Assembly: GCA_020744225.1 (NCBI GenBank)
Contig: JAGMWG010000008.1
Location: 1,054,001-1,118,000, forward strand
Length of the DNA: 64,000 nucleotides
Source of the DNA: Paraphoma chrysanthemicola
Taxonomy: Eukaryota > Ascomycota > Dothideomycetes > Pleosporales > Phaeosphaeriaceae
Direction: 5' to 3'
Position 1 is the first letter of the stretch; every line of letters begins with the position of its first letter. The notes below the pieces were generated by a model that saw only the letters and a list, made by a program, of their open reading frames with translations, was not told where the DNA came from and did no database searches. Shown here in pieces: positions 43,801 through 51,797 of the stretch. A program made the position numbers and the translations under genes.

Positions 43801-44319
43801 CAAACTATAGCTGGGTGGGTTTATTTCGAAACTGGTATCAGCATGCCAATCGCCCTGCGGCCAAGGAGTATAGTTCAAGATTTCCCGAAAATCATCGTTG
43901 CTCGCTCCAATATTCACATGTCGTTGTCCTTTTTGAGCTGGATGTTTGTCTAATTCTCCGAAGTGCTCGAAGAGCTTGACTTGCTGCTCCGTCGTCAAGT
44001 CCTGGTCTCGGAAGAAGACTACGCCTCGCTCGGATACTAATAGTGCAAGCTCATCGATTTGGGCATTTGAGAGTGAAGAGATCTGGACGTTTGATAAGTG
44101 TGTGCCAATGGACTCCGTAAGATCTACTCGCGTGGCCGCACTTAGCAAGGCTTTCTTCTCTGGGTCCGCATAAAACGCTCGGTCCGGAGAAGGATTTCTT
44201 TCGACGTGAGGTGAATCAAGGGGAAGATGAGAGGCAATTTTGGGATTGAAGTGCGGATGTAAGGTTATGGGATAGCCAGAGTCTGGAGATAGATGCTTGC
44301 GAGACTCAAGAGTGGCCAT
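25859..44319 (-). CDS. Second TauD-type dioxygenase, split by a 17-kb insertion in intron 1
   Basis: Exon 1 is at 44319-43756; exons 2-4 are at 26614-26524, 26470-26312 and 26265-25859. Joined they give 406 residues without a stop. Exon 1 carries the iron ligands His159 and Asp161 (GDWHADTSFE) and ends at GGDTQW. Exon 2 resumes with VSQYGLYDALSP; exon 4 has the distal histidine in WDNRATAHRAIPG and the arginine in RRGIRTTVFG. The donor GTTTGT and acceptor CTGCAG of intron 1 survive on the two sides of the inserted element; the empty intron would be about 52 nt. So the gene is not broken in its coding sequence but would need a 17.1-kb intron removed. The C-terminal tail holds a run of ERA units. 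Whether it is expressed is unknown. Confidence 0.8.
25993..26055 (+). repeat. 9-bp minisatellite CCCTCTCAG
   Basis: Six perfect copies and one copy ending in T. On the coding (minus) strand it encodes repeated Glu-Arg-Ala in the C-terminal tail of the second TauD enzyme. The copy number is a multiple of a codon triplet, so length changes keep the frame. Confidence 0.9.
26625..27796 (+). repeat. Left long terminal inverted repeat
   Basis: Pairs with 42615-43711 read on the other strand. Shared landmarks include ACTCCCCAA followed by CAACAACA, AATACGACAATTTGCGATAA, TAGCTTAAAGCAGCTTAGCT and CTAAGATCTAAGTCTAGGCT. Beyond about 27796 the two sides diverge. Contains no open frame. Confidence 0.85.
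28000..31362 (-). pseudogene. RIP-degraded HET-NACHT-ankyrin NLR-type gene
   Basis: Read on the minus strand. From an ATG at 31362 comes a HET domain whose landmarks survive between stops (MYLLQF, then SHT, EVTF, KIRF, SLNYF, AINS), matching the usual order of incompatibility proteins. Near 30420 the strand encodes a damaged Walker A recognisable as GKPGTGKSTL once transitions are allowed for, marking a NACHT-like ATPase. Between about 28030 and 28660 a unit of about 99 bases repeats six to seven times and reads as ankyrin repeats (VVKLLLNK-ADVNAQ). TAG and TAA stops stand where CAG and TGG codons are expected, the signature of RIP. Such proteins act in heterokaryon incompatibility or non-self sensing; this copy is dead. 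Exact ends are uncertain. Confidence 0.75.
28030..28660 (-). repeat. Ankyrin-encoding tandem repeat, about 99-bp unit
   Basis: Each unit holds variants of TTACTACTGCCT then TAGCCTCTA, AAGCCGCCTAGAG and CTCTGCGC on the plus strand, which is the complement of the ankyrin coding strand. Differences between copies are mostly transitions. Confidence 0.8.
31363..32265. other. Spacer between the two NLR genes, with a partial copy of the inverted repeat's inner end
   Basis: At about 31680-31750 the plus strand reads AAGAGTGTAGCAGGAGCAGG, then CAGCTATATTCC and the palindrome CCCGCTAGCGGG, then AACTGTTTA. The same run, with transitions, occurs on the minus strand at about 42585-42640, the inner edge of the right inverted repeat. 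The rest is AT-rich with no readable content. Confidence 0.55.
32270..33530 (-). repeat. WD40 tandem repeat array, 126-bp unit
   Basis: The stretch 33479-32406 is still open for 357 residues. Each 42-residue unit carries SHDLTWLASAS, then VKVWDARSGEC and STLEGHS, with variation at the few positions that face the ligand side in HET-E-type proteins (for example SASVNL, SDWVES, SDRVNS). Nine full units are visible, and further damaged ones flank them. The array is GC-rich and far less mutated than the rest of the gene, which is unexpected for tandem repeats in a RIP-prone genome. Confidence 0.9.
34794..34801 (+). repeat. Left 8-bp target duplication of the hAT element
   Basis: CTCTAGAT, repeated exactly at 40985-40992. 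It fits the nTnnnnAn pattern of Ac-type hAT insertion sites. Confidence 0.9.
34802..35000 (+). repeat. Left G-rich terminal/subterminal region of the hAT element
   Basis: After the 17-bp end repeat come many GGGTTGGG and GGGTAGGGG-like blocks and the segment GTCGCACGGACCATGGGT (from 34952), which recurs inverted in the right end. The G runs could form quadruplexes. These blocks are probable transposase contact sites. Confidence 0.7.
35098..35118 (+). promoter_or_regulatory. Paired TTATCACA site 1 (left end, pointing inward)
   Basis: TTATCACA at 35098-35105 and 35111-35118, spacer GTTTA, 13-bp period. It lies just past the transposase stop and is oriented opposite to that gene. Confidence 0.8.
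35123..37748 (-). CDS. hAT transposase with BED-type zinc finger
   Basis: Exons 37748-36585, 36535-35915 and 35863-35123 join in phase to 841 residues. The finger is VYCMNCGTVLQHPAVKKMGTKH followed by LNHVQSQAC. The RNase H-like core has ISIALDAWTS (first Asp), LAVTCDNAGNN (second Asp), the CxxH motif PCLAHIINL, and VKTRWNSTYDM. The C-terminal dimerisation block PIAEVGVERVFNISKDVI with RRHRLKARTVQQLM is intact. Both introns (36584-36536, 35914-35864) contain a paired TTATCACA site just behind the donor. The first uses a GAG acceptor, chosen because it gives NSLRK-LRAICMGIDRSPQR, the family sequence. The ATG at 37748 is preferred over upstream ATGs because another paired site lies in that leader. 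Confidence 0.93.
35888..35908 (-). promoter_or_regulatory. Paired TTATCACA site 2 (transposase intron 2)
   Basis: TGTGATAA at 35888-35895 and 35901-35908 on the plus strand. Spacer GCCTT on the gene strand, six bases after the donor GTACTG. The 21-base site is identical to site 11. Confidence 0.85.
36553..36573 (-). promoter_or_regulatory. Paired TTATCACA site 3 (transposase intron 1)
   Basis: TGTGATAA at 36553-36560 and 36566-36573; spacer TATAA on the gene strand. The branch site CCTGACG follows directly. Confidence 0.85.
37770..37790 (-). promoter_or_regulatory. Paired TTATCACA site 4 (transposase leader)
   Basis: TGTGATAA at 37770-37777 and 37783-37790; spacer GTCTT on the gene strand, 22 bases before the transposase ATG. 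Differs from sites 2 and 11 by one base. Confidence 0.8.
37955..37975 (-). promoter_or_regulatory. Paired TTATCACA-like site 5 (between transposase and acidic-tail gene)
   Basis: TGTTATTA at 37955-37962 and TGTGATTA at 37968-37975, a degenerate pair that still keeps the 13-bp period. It lies in the 315 bases between the two minus-strand genes. Confidence 0.6.
38064..39315 (-). CDS. Unknown transposon-borne protein with acidic C-terminal tail
   Basis: Four exons (39315-39181, 39135-38799, 38747-38420, 38376-38064) give 370 residues; every intron carries a paired TTATCACA-type site. The N-terminus is acidic (MSSPEIKSEPLEASDFPEGP). A basic, helical middle follows (RKGRPTNLAVTFKG, RHRAALRSIEEKHLDKARAA, HKKWSDIQHEIDLRKHEASL). 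The last 110 residues are very acidic, with a doubled EWNGFPDSDD. I recognise no family. A basic helical body plus a long acidic tail is common in histone chaperones, and the gene is divergent from the H3 variant with a shared 426-bp promoter, so a role in handling that histone is a reasonable guess; a transposition accessory protein is the alternative. The last intron has a CAGCAG (NAGNAG) acceptor, so one residue may vary. Confidence 0.75.
38392..38412 (-). promoter_or_regulatory. Paired TTATCACA site 6 (acidic-tail gene, intron 3)
   Basis: TGTGATAA at 38392-38399 and 38405-38412; spacer TTCTC on the gene strand. It overlaps the end of the donor region GTAAGTT. Confidence 0.85.
38770..38790 (-). 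promoter_or_regulatory. Paired TTATCACA site 7 (acidic-tail gene, intron 2)
   Basis: TGTGATTA at 38770-38777 and TGTGATAA at 38783-38790; spacer GTTAA on the gene strand, eight bases behind the donor. Confidence 0.8.
39156..39176 (-). promoter_or_regulatory. Paired TTATAACA site 8 (acidic-tail gene, intron 1)
   Basis: TGTTATAA at 39156-39163 and 39169-39176. Both halves share the same C-to-A variant, as if they changed together. Four bases behind the donor. Confidence 0.75.
39327..39347 (-). promoter_or_regulatory. Paired TTATCACA site 9 (leader of the acidic-tail gene)
   Basis: TGTGATAA at 39327-39334 and TGTGATTA at 39340-39347, 12 bases upstream of the ATG at 39315. Confidence 0.75.
39658..39678 (+). 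promoter_or_regulatory. Paired TTATCACA site 10 (leader intron of the H3 variant)
   Basis: TTATCACA at 39658-39665 and 39671-39678, spacer TTTAA. It follows GTATGTTGT, a good donor. Confidence 0.85.
39742..40621 (+). CDS. Histone H3 variant with long tail, carried by the hAT transposon
   Basis: Exons 39742-40237, 40286-40468 and 40518-40621 give 260 residues, against about 136 for H3. Residues 1-110 are new: a short basic start, an acidic run of EEP repeats, then proline- and lysine-rich sequence. From residue 124 the H3 tail is readable: KQSAR (K4 to R8), TGGKAP (K14), GKAARKSKP (K23, K27), KK before YRFKPG (K36). K9-S10 are replaced by NRAT at 129-132. The histone fold starts [20 protein letters not shown] (K56 kept) and runs through AIHAKRVTI. 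H113 and D123 equivalents are kept, K79 is glycine (G200), and the C-terminus is YYTRMIKAFI instead of IRGERA. Loop 1 has the H3 length, so it is not a CENP-A. Intron 1 carries site 11; its acceptor CCCAG restores PGTVAL. Confidence 0.93.
40243..40263 (+). promoter_or_regulatory. Paired TTATCACA site 11 (H3 variant, intron 1)
   Basis: TTATCACA at 40243-40250 and 40256-40263, spacer GCCTT, five bases behind the donor. Identical over all 21 bases to site 2 in the transposase gene. Confidence 0.85.
40717..40737 (-). promoter_or_regulatory. Paired TTATCACA site 12 (right end, pointing inward)
   Basis: TGTGATAA at 40717-40724 and 40730-40737, about 95 bases past the H3 stop. Like site 1 it is oriented against the adjacent gene and toward the element's interior. 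Confidence 0.8.
40812..40984 (-). repeat. Right terminal/subterminal region of the hAT element
   Basis: C-rich on the plus strand, the inverted counterpart of 34802-35000. Includes the reverse complement of GTCGCACGGACCATGGGT and CCCAACCC blocks, ending CCCATTTACCAGTCTA. Confidence 0.7.
40985..40992 (+). repeat. Right 8-bp target duplication of the hAT element
   Basis: CTCTAGAT, exact copy of 34794-34801. Confidence 0.9.
42615..43711 (-). repeat. Right long terminal inverted repeat
   Basis: Reverse-complement partner of 26625-27796. The two copies differ by scattered transitions and a few short indels. Contains no open frame. Confidence 0.85.
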
Positions 44320-45117
44320 GGTCGAGATCTATTGTGATGTGGAAGTGTTCAAGCAATCAGTAGAATTCACTTCTAATTCTTGCCGGCCATGCGCTCGAGC
44401 TCACACAACGTCTCAAATGGCTTAGGATGACACCATAACGTCTTTGGGTGCCGTGCTCGTCATGCGCGAATTTGTAATACTTAGCATGGTTTGGTGTCGT
44501 GATCCCATTCTTAGGCATGGGAAAGATGGTCTACCCGCATACCGAGTCGATGGCATTTTCCATCCTGAAGATGGCGTTAGCAACTGATAACATCCGGGGT
44601 GTGGGGTTGTTGTAGCCCACTGCAGCCAGTCCAGTTTATGATTGGAGGATTGAGCATTGCGCCATTCACAACCTAGGTGGGGTCATAAAGACAACATTGA
44701 TTACGGTGCATTTGACTTGAATCGGCTCCTGGTTCTTTTTTGAATTCTTACTGATCGTATCATCAATACGGCAGCTAAAATGTATAGTACTCAATTCTAT
44801 ACTCCAGAGGGCGAGTGGCTTGCGAAGATAGACCCTGAAATACCACCATACTACCACTTATGAATTTAAGTACAAGACTGCCATACATCTTATAATATAG
44901 ATTGCAAGCGCAGGAGAAGATCAGGGAGTTTGCGAAACATCATTGAGACGTCGATAGTACGGTGCAAGCACATTTGAACTTATATTATTTATCGGGCGAC
45001 TTTATGAAACGTAAATCTACCCAAGCTGAACACAATTTCCCCACCAAAGCACCGTCTAGGTACATGCTAAGCGAATGGGAACCATTCAATGGTATAATAT
45101 GAAACAATTGCAATAGT
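44320..45117. other. Intergenic region, no gene seen
   Basis: Between the start of the second TauD gene and the stop of the repeat protein. No coding potential recognised. Confidence 0.45.
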
Positions 45118-45989
45118 TCACTTGCGGTCGGCTGCCTCCAATCCCAAGGCATCTACAACACCTCCAAGTGTAGATTCCACGTCCGCCACAGTATTGTCCA
45201 GGACTTCTGCAATAGGAGCAATGTCAACAGGCGAGCGAGCCTCGAGGCCTAACTCATCTGCCACACCACCAAGAGTCGATTCCAAGTCCGCCACGGTCTC
45301 GTCGAGGACCTCCGCAATTGGCGCAATGTCAACGGGCGAGCGAGCTTCCAGTCCAAGAGCATCCGTTACACCTCCAAGAGTCGATTCCAAATCCGCCACG
45401 GTCTCGTCGACAACCTCCGCAATTGGCGCAATGTCAACGGGCGAGCGAGCCTCGAGGCCTAGCTCATCGACCACACCACCGAGAGTCGATTCCAAGTCCG
45501 CCACGGTCTCATCAAGGACATCCGCAATTGGCGCGATTTCAACGGGAGAGCGAGTCTCGAGGCCCAGCGCATCGACCACGCCACCGAGTGTAGATTCCAC
45601 ATCCGCCACAGTATCGTCCAGAACTTCTGCAATTGGCGCAATCTCAACAGGAGCACGAGCCTCGAGTCCTAGAGCGTCGGTGACGCCGCCAAGTGTGGCT
45701 TCGACGTCCGCTACGGTGTCGTCCAGAACTACTGCAATTGGAGCAATCTCAACAGGAGCACGAGACTCTAGACCGAGAGCATCGACAACACCACCGAGAG
45801 TAGACTCTACGTCCGCTACGGTATCATCCAAGACTTCTGCGATTGGAGCGATTTCGACTAAGAACAAGTCAGCTGGAGGCGCGCTTGAGAGGGGTATAGT
45901 CTGGCCGGTGCCATACCTGGTACTGGTGCAGCAAACACCACTGAAAGGGCGGATGCGAAAGCGAACAGCTGAATGGTAGAGGTCTTCAT
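45118..45989 (-). CDS. Secreted protein of seven 35-residue repeats
   Basis: Exons 45989-45917 and 45857-45118 give 270 residues. The first exon is a clean signal peptide (MKTSTIQLFAFASALSVVFA) followed by APVP. After it come seven units of 35 residues, each IAPIAEVLDDTVADVESTLGG, shown here only in part as IAPIAEVLDD, TVADVESTLGG and DALGLE, joined by ESRAPV, EARSPV and similar linkers. The units are very alike, have no cysteine and are acidic, and would form short amphipathic helices. A single arginine before each (A/S)PV could be a processing site, making it a precursor of repeated peptides; a structural wall protein is the alternative. I recognise no named family. Confidence 0.8.
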
Positions 45990-47364
45990 TATTACGATAG
46001 GCGTAGATATTTCTTGAGAGAGAAAGGTAAAAATTGGCAATGAATGAGGTGATTGCTGAAGCTGATGTCGTGAGAATGTCGCTCTTACTCTGACTTATAT
46101 ACGCCGTCCATCACCACGCCCAAACCCTCACATCGTCATCTTGTTCTATTGCCAACCTGAATCGTATGCCTCCTTATCTGCCCCAGTCGCCCAGTGTGGT
46201 GGGGGATCTTCACACCTTGTTGGGCTCAAAGCGGTAGTTCCAAGACGGTACATGCCACGAGAGATTTCCCAATTGTTGGTGTTCCATCGAAAACACCAAG
46301 GAGTACCGAAAAAGAATGGGAGGTAGTCGACTTTTAGCTGCGCAGATCACGAGATGGGCTCTTGGCGAAGATAAGCATGATGAAGATCGTCTGAGCACAG
46401 GCCAGTGCGGCAGATCTGCGCGCTTGTCGGCCGCATCGAGGAGTGAGCTTGCCCTTTCTATCGAACACTTCCCCAAACACGTCAAGCACTAACCCCATGC
46501 TAGCGAATAGTCTTAGACGCGGATGTGTAGATCTATCTCAGGGACACTTGGCTGTCATTCGTGGTTGACACACGGGTCGAAAGCAATGGACGCCGTCGGC
46601 TCGTTGCCGAAGGCTGCCGGGCCAGCCGGAACAGCACGCAATGAATAGAGAAGAGCAACGCGATTGCAGAGTGTGTGTTGTCAGCCGGCGCTCCTTGAGA
46701 GCCCATGCTGATGAGCTGACCTTGCAGGTGCACGATGCTGTTTCATCTGCAAAAAAACAACATTTCGCGAAATAAGAGCCAAGCTGGACCAGAGTCAGGC
46801 ACAAAAGGGGTCAATATTACTGGATTAAGAGGCTAAGGGTGTCGATATCAATTTCGTAATGCACAAAGCATACGTAGAACCAAAGTCTACCTGCGTCCAT
46901 ATCAGATCAGCCATTGCTGGGTACTGTCCAGGTCCGTTCGTCCGTATCTCGAATTTGCAAGGCAACTGTCACGGCAACATTCCTACCCGGTTTGCTACTG
47001 GTGATCGTATCCAACGATGGAGCGATAAGCACGGTGACGCAAAGTCCTGATGTTTGACATTCTTAGTGTATGCACCACCACGTTCGTGGGGCATCGTTGA
47101 CAGCTGCGATATCTCCATCGTTGATTTAGGAGATCGCTTGACGTACGTCGCGTACGTTTGCGCAGTCCCGCTTGATCATATCGGTCTTTGTGGGTGCTTC
47201 CAAGATCCCTAACGAGACGATCTCTCCCATTTTTAAGACTCGTGTTCGCATTCATGTTCCGATATGCAACCTTCGGCGCCTGATGGATGACGGCCGTGGA
47301 GCAGCAGCGCTATGTAGAATCTGTTGCGTTCAATCCAAGTTGTAGTGGTGCATTCTGATCATAT
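45990..47364. other. Intergenic region, no gene seen
   Basis: Upstream of the repeat protein and downstream of the HET gene. Short frames only, none recognised. Confidence 0.45.
46095..46101 (-). promoter_or_regulatory. Probable TATA box of the repeat protein gene
   Basis: TATATAA on the minus strand, about 106 bases upstream of the ATG at 45989. Confidence 0.4.
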
Positions 47365-48990
47365 TTAGATGTCGAAGTCCGTATACAAGCGATTTGCCGT
47401 TCCTCCATCTGGCGGACCAGTAGAAGCTTTCCAGATATGTATTGTCAACCGCCAACAAATATGTTCCTCCCAGAGGGTCCTTCTTGCCGACACCCTGACG
47501 CCCAATCCTTGGATCTCTTCATGTAGATGATCCCGCAGACACCTCGTGCGCGGGTCAGAGCGCGAAAAGTTGGATTCATCCGGCTCACAACTTATTCGCA
47601 TGTCATTGGCACATGAATCTAGTGTTGTGGAGAGTCTGACCTCGTTTTCTTCAAGTAGTTTCAGGTACGTAAAGGGATGATTGTAGCCGAATATGAGGAC
47701 TAGTGAAATGCCGCTGATTGGTAACAGAACGGCAGCACACTCCGAATCCTCAATCTTGCCCAAGTGACTGCTTACACCCGGAGTTCCAATAGAGTCTCTC
47801 TCCATGTCCCAAATGCGCAGTTCGTGCACTTGCAGAATCCATGGGCGTTTTCTCGGTCTGGGAACATACGATATGGTCAGCGCTGGTGTGAACATGCTAA
47901 GCTCTTTGGCGTTTTGCATTCCAGAGAAGTTGGAATTGAAATAGATAGGAGAACGCGGCACTCTCGCATATATATCGTCTCGTATATGCGTGAGATGAAT
48001 GCCGACACGAGCTTTCTTCGAAGTACGGCAGCTGAGTAGGGCAAGCACTCCCCTGTCATCTAGCTTTACGCTTGGCAGGGTGATACGTAACCCCAAATTT
48101 GTCATTTCAAAGGGTATATCTCGAGGTACGCTGTCGATTCGGTGGAGCTTGTCATCGTGTTGAACACTGAACCAGAGCGGTGTAGGCGCGAGCATTCCCC
48201 ATAATTGCGAGAGGAACATAGGCAGTGGTGTTTTTGGCATGGTTGAGCGGCGAGCACGGTCTACATTAATGCTTGGATGCTCCCAGGCGAAGATCGTATG
48301 ATCTATGTTCTCTTTGATGATCTCCAGCTGAAGCCGGTGGAAGGCCTTCGCCCCTTCTCCATAAAGCAGTGGCATGTTGACCCCGACGAGCCCCAATAAG
48401 CAATAGGCAACATCTTCAGGACGCGTGGTGATTCGTTTTGACGCCCAACTAAACTTTTCCCCGACGCAAGCTTGTTGGATGGCCCTGCGATCGAGCAGGT
48501 ACGTCTTCTGGATCCCAGTCGCACGTTCAATCTCACACGCTAAGCTCAACTTCGTGCCAATACGCCTCTAAACCGGATCTCGCGTGTAAAACTTGACTAT
48601 CGTCGGTGCTAGGAGCTCCTGTAACGTCCACCCTCGCGTGAACCACCTCGCTTCGACGAATTTAGGGCCTGGGACATCCGAGAGGTACGCGTAACAGATT
48701 TCCGAATCCCAATACCACATGTACATTGAATTGATAGCCTCAGAGAGCTCAGCACTGCTTCTCTTGTCGATACAGCACGTGTCGATCCAGATCCACTCGT
48801 ATCCATCTAGCGCCGCTTGCGTGCAGCTGATTTTGATCTTTTCGTAGCCTTTTATGGTTGCGGCATGCGGTTCGTTGATATCATCGAAGCTGACTTCATC
48901 CTCGTCCCAGGTATGCGACAAAACAGCATAAGGGGGTATCGTTGTTGGAAAGTTCTTGAGCTTCACCGAGGAGGTATTGAGGAGGTGCAT
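47365..48990 (-). pseudogene. HET-domain gene with one in-frame TAG
   Basis: A HET domain runs from MHLLNTSSVKLKNF (ATG 48990) through YAVLSHTW, DDINEPHAAT, WIWIDTCCIDKRSSAELSEA and RWFTRGWTLQELLAP. The frame meets TAG at 48570-48568, directly after FYTRDPV, then continues in the same frame with RRIGTKLSLACEIERATGI and the usual second half (ITTRPEDVAYCLLGLVGVNM, LLYGEGAKAFHRLQLEI). No intron can remove the stop. A CAG to TAG change, the RIP direction, would explain it. The rest, to 47365, is undamaged, so the loss is young or the product is a short HET protein of 140 residues. HET proteins trigger incompatibility cell death. Confidence 0.85.
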
Positions 48991-49788
48991 GATTAGGGTC
49001 CAATCCCACTTAGAGCTCAAGTGCACCGACGACAGATGATATTAACATAGAATCGAAACCGGGGTGTAATAGCAACACAAGTTTGCTCACGTAGCTTGAT
49101 GGGAAGCAGCTGGATTGGCGTGGCGTGGCGTTGCGCCGAGTGCAACCAACCAGCAATCAGGAAGGAGCGGACTCAGCTGCACACCTCCGCACGAGGCGCT
49201 GCGAACCCCGCATGCACTTAGCCTTGCTGTAGCCTTGCCATAGCCTCGCAACCATCATCGTAATCTTCAGCTCCTCATCTTTCACCATCAGGTGAATGTT
49301 CATGGGCACTTCACCGTTTGTTGAGCCTGCCGCAACCAAGACTTAACGGACGCCATCAATTAGAGACCAGGGCGCATCCTTCTCCAGTGACCGCGTCATT
49401 GACTCCCTAGAAGGTACCACCCCTACTGCTGGCTCAGCTCTAGTGCCCTACTATCTCGTTCCGTCCAGTTTCGATATGTACGGCATCCTGTACTACTGCG
49501 ATGTCGTGCTCAATCGAGGTATTATGCTCTCTTTCAGGGTGCATTAGCTCCTCAATCTCAAGCCATCCTGTACACCACCTACTCTCAGCTCTATGGCATA
49601 CTACCTAGATACCGCCACAAGACCTAGACCAGAGATGCTGCCAAGTCCGCTCCTGCTTTACTAAGTTGGCGTGGAAGGTACGGCTGCTAATTTACATATA
49701 AGATGGATCTACCTACGTTCAAAATCATCTTTTGTGACTCAAGCCGCACCTTTACTCTTCAGTCTCTTCACACTCGCACCGACACAAA
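48991..49788. other. Intergenic region, no gene seen
   Basis: Divergent starts of the HET gene and the protease-like gene. Nothing further recognised. Confidence 0.45.
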
Positions 49789-51035
49789 ATGACTTCCAGA
49801 CCAACGTATTCCAACCCCGGTGGCAAGAAGGATACGAAGGACACTAACGACCGGACTATCAAGATGGAAAGCCTTCTATCTATTGAGGACTGTATCGGGC
49901 CTGGGAAGACTGCGTTCTGTCTATGGGATGACAAGTTCAAGAATGATTACCTGGACAAGAAAATCAAGTATGAAAAGCATGTTTACGACCAAGGTGAAAA
50001 TATTGGTAGCTGCGCCGCGAACGCAGTCGCTGCTGCGTATCGTTACGCCCTGCAGCGTCAGGGTCTACCCGATTTCCTCCCATCGCGACTATTTCTTTAT
50101 TGGGTTGCCCGTATGTCCGACGATGAGAATTGGGTCAATCTAGAACCGACAGAATCAACCCCCAACCCTGTTTCTCCACAATCACTTGTCCCTCCACAGT
50201 GGGGTGTGGAAGATGATGGATGGGGCATATTTTATGAAGGTTTTGCGAAAAGTCCGCCGCGCCTGGTGAATCTGCTCCGAAAGGACGCAGGTTCTGAGCC
50301 CCGCGATGTGATTCAATGTATGGCTCGCCTGGGCGCTCCTGCCGAAACCTCGAGGCTGTATGGATGGGCTCCTGGCACGTTCCCGTATCCTTTCGGTGAT
50401 CTCGGTGATCCTTCATCGGGAGATGGCCAGGGAGAAAAAGAACACTATAGTCAAGAGGTTAAACACCAGATTGCGATTTGGTCCAAGGGATCGAACAAGG
50501 CCGAGTTGTTTCCCGAGACATCTCTCGCTGCTGTTCGTCCGGACGACAGTACCTTTGTCCTCGCCCAAAGACCCTTCGATCTTCAATACGCGAGACCCCC
50601 AGAGGAGGACTACAAAGCCTGGAAAAGTGCATTGCCAATGGACTACCGATCGTCTTTCACGTCGAGTTGTATCCAAGCTGGGGAGACTCAGTCGGATACT
50701 ACCCTTTCATCGCCGCAACGCCTCCACGCGACCTTCCTCGGGGAACCGATGGATCTAAGAAACAGGAAGTGGGTGGCCATGTTGCACTTGCTATTGGTTG
50801 GGATGACACAATGAAGGACGGTGAAGGGTGCTTTAAGATCCAGGATTCCTATGGACCTTGGGTTGACGATGGAACGGGACCAACCGGGGAGTCGACCAAG
50901 GGTCAGCTCAACGAAGGGTATTTTTGGCTCCCTTACGCCTGGCTTACTACTGATTCCCCTTGGAACTCGAAGTCAAAGCTGGCGACTGGTCCATGGGCGT
51001 TGACACACCAGAAGGAACACACTCAGGCACCTTGA
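49789..51035 (+). pseudogene. Papain-like (C1-type) cysteine protease gene with a frameshift
   Basis: The first frame (from 49789, or the internal ATG at 49864) reads GENIGSCAANAVAAAYRYAL, which has the catalytic Cys in the SCA-type motif, and continues to QYARPPEEDYKAWK. At about 50623-50627, in GGAAAAGTGC, the family sequence jumps to the next frame: CIANGLPIVFHVELYPSWGD, then GGHVALAIGWDD with the catalytic His, and FKIQDSYGPW to the stop at 51035. One missing base explains the jump; no GT-AG pair does. In the second half the usual Asn of NSWG is Asp in QDSYG. Sequencing error in the A run cannot be excluded. No signal peptide is seen, so an intracellular role fits better. Confidence 0.75.
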
Positions 51036-51797
51036 GATTGTCCCCTCCCAGCAGCTCGGCAACCATGCTTGTCGACCTATAGACTCCACGTGTCCAATCA
51101 GAGGGTGGAGAACAAGCCGTCTTGGTATTTTTTAATCAATATGGGTAATGGTGATCCTTCTATCTTCAGTATCGTGTGCTCGGTGTGGATTTCTTTTCAT
51201 TCCTTTCACTTTTCTTTGTAATGACAAACATAGATGCGTTTCGAAATGAATTTATGTTCAATGCACTCCCGGTGCTAATGCGCACTAACTTAGAGCCCTC
51301 CTCTGATTTCCAAGTTCGATGTATACTCGCCAATCCGCCCGTCTCCGACGATTATGTTAGAGATGACTTTAATGTGTTGAGATTTGGATTTGTCCTTCGA
51401 TCGTAGGCCACCAGGATTCGAAACAGTCACTCCCATCTCACAAGACATGATCTCCTCTGCTCCGACAGAAAGTTCCTTCCAAAAAAGCTTCCCACTCCTC
51501 CAAGTGTCCATCACACACTTGAGTTGCAATCGCATGCATTTGGGTGCTGGCATGCGACCTTCGGTGCCATATGAACTCCGGCCATAGAGAAGCAACCCTA
51601 TCCATGATCTGCCGTGTTTTTTCTCGCGAGCTGGAAAAGTCGGAAATATGGAGGTAAATCGAAAGGACGCTATACTTGTCCCCAGTCCTCACCTGAACGA
51701 CCGTTCGCCTTCCATGACTCTTACCTATGTGCGGGTGTTTGTCAGGTCTTGCAGCTGGCTAAACACACGGGCGAAGCGATCAGCTACCCAGAAACTG
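51036..51797. other. Intergenic region between convergent genes, no gene seen
   Basis: Lies between the stops of the protease-like gene and the Zn2Cys6 factor. Short frames only. Confidence 0.45.

Noticed and set aside
45122..45979. 285-residue plus-strand frame across the repeat protein
   Set aside because: It is the antisense shadow of the 105-bp repeats; only the minus strand has a signal peptide, intron and TATA box.
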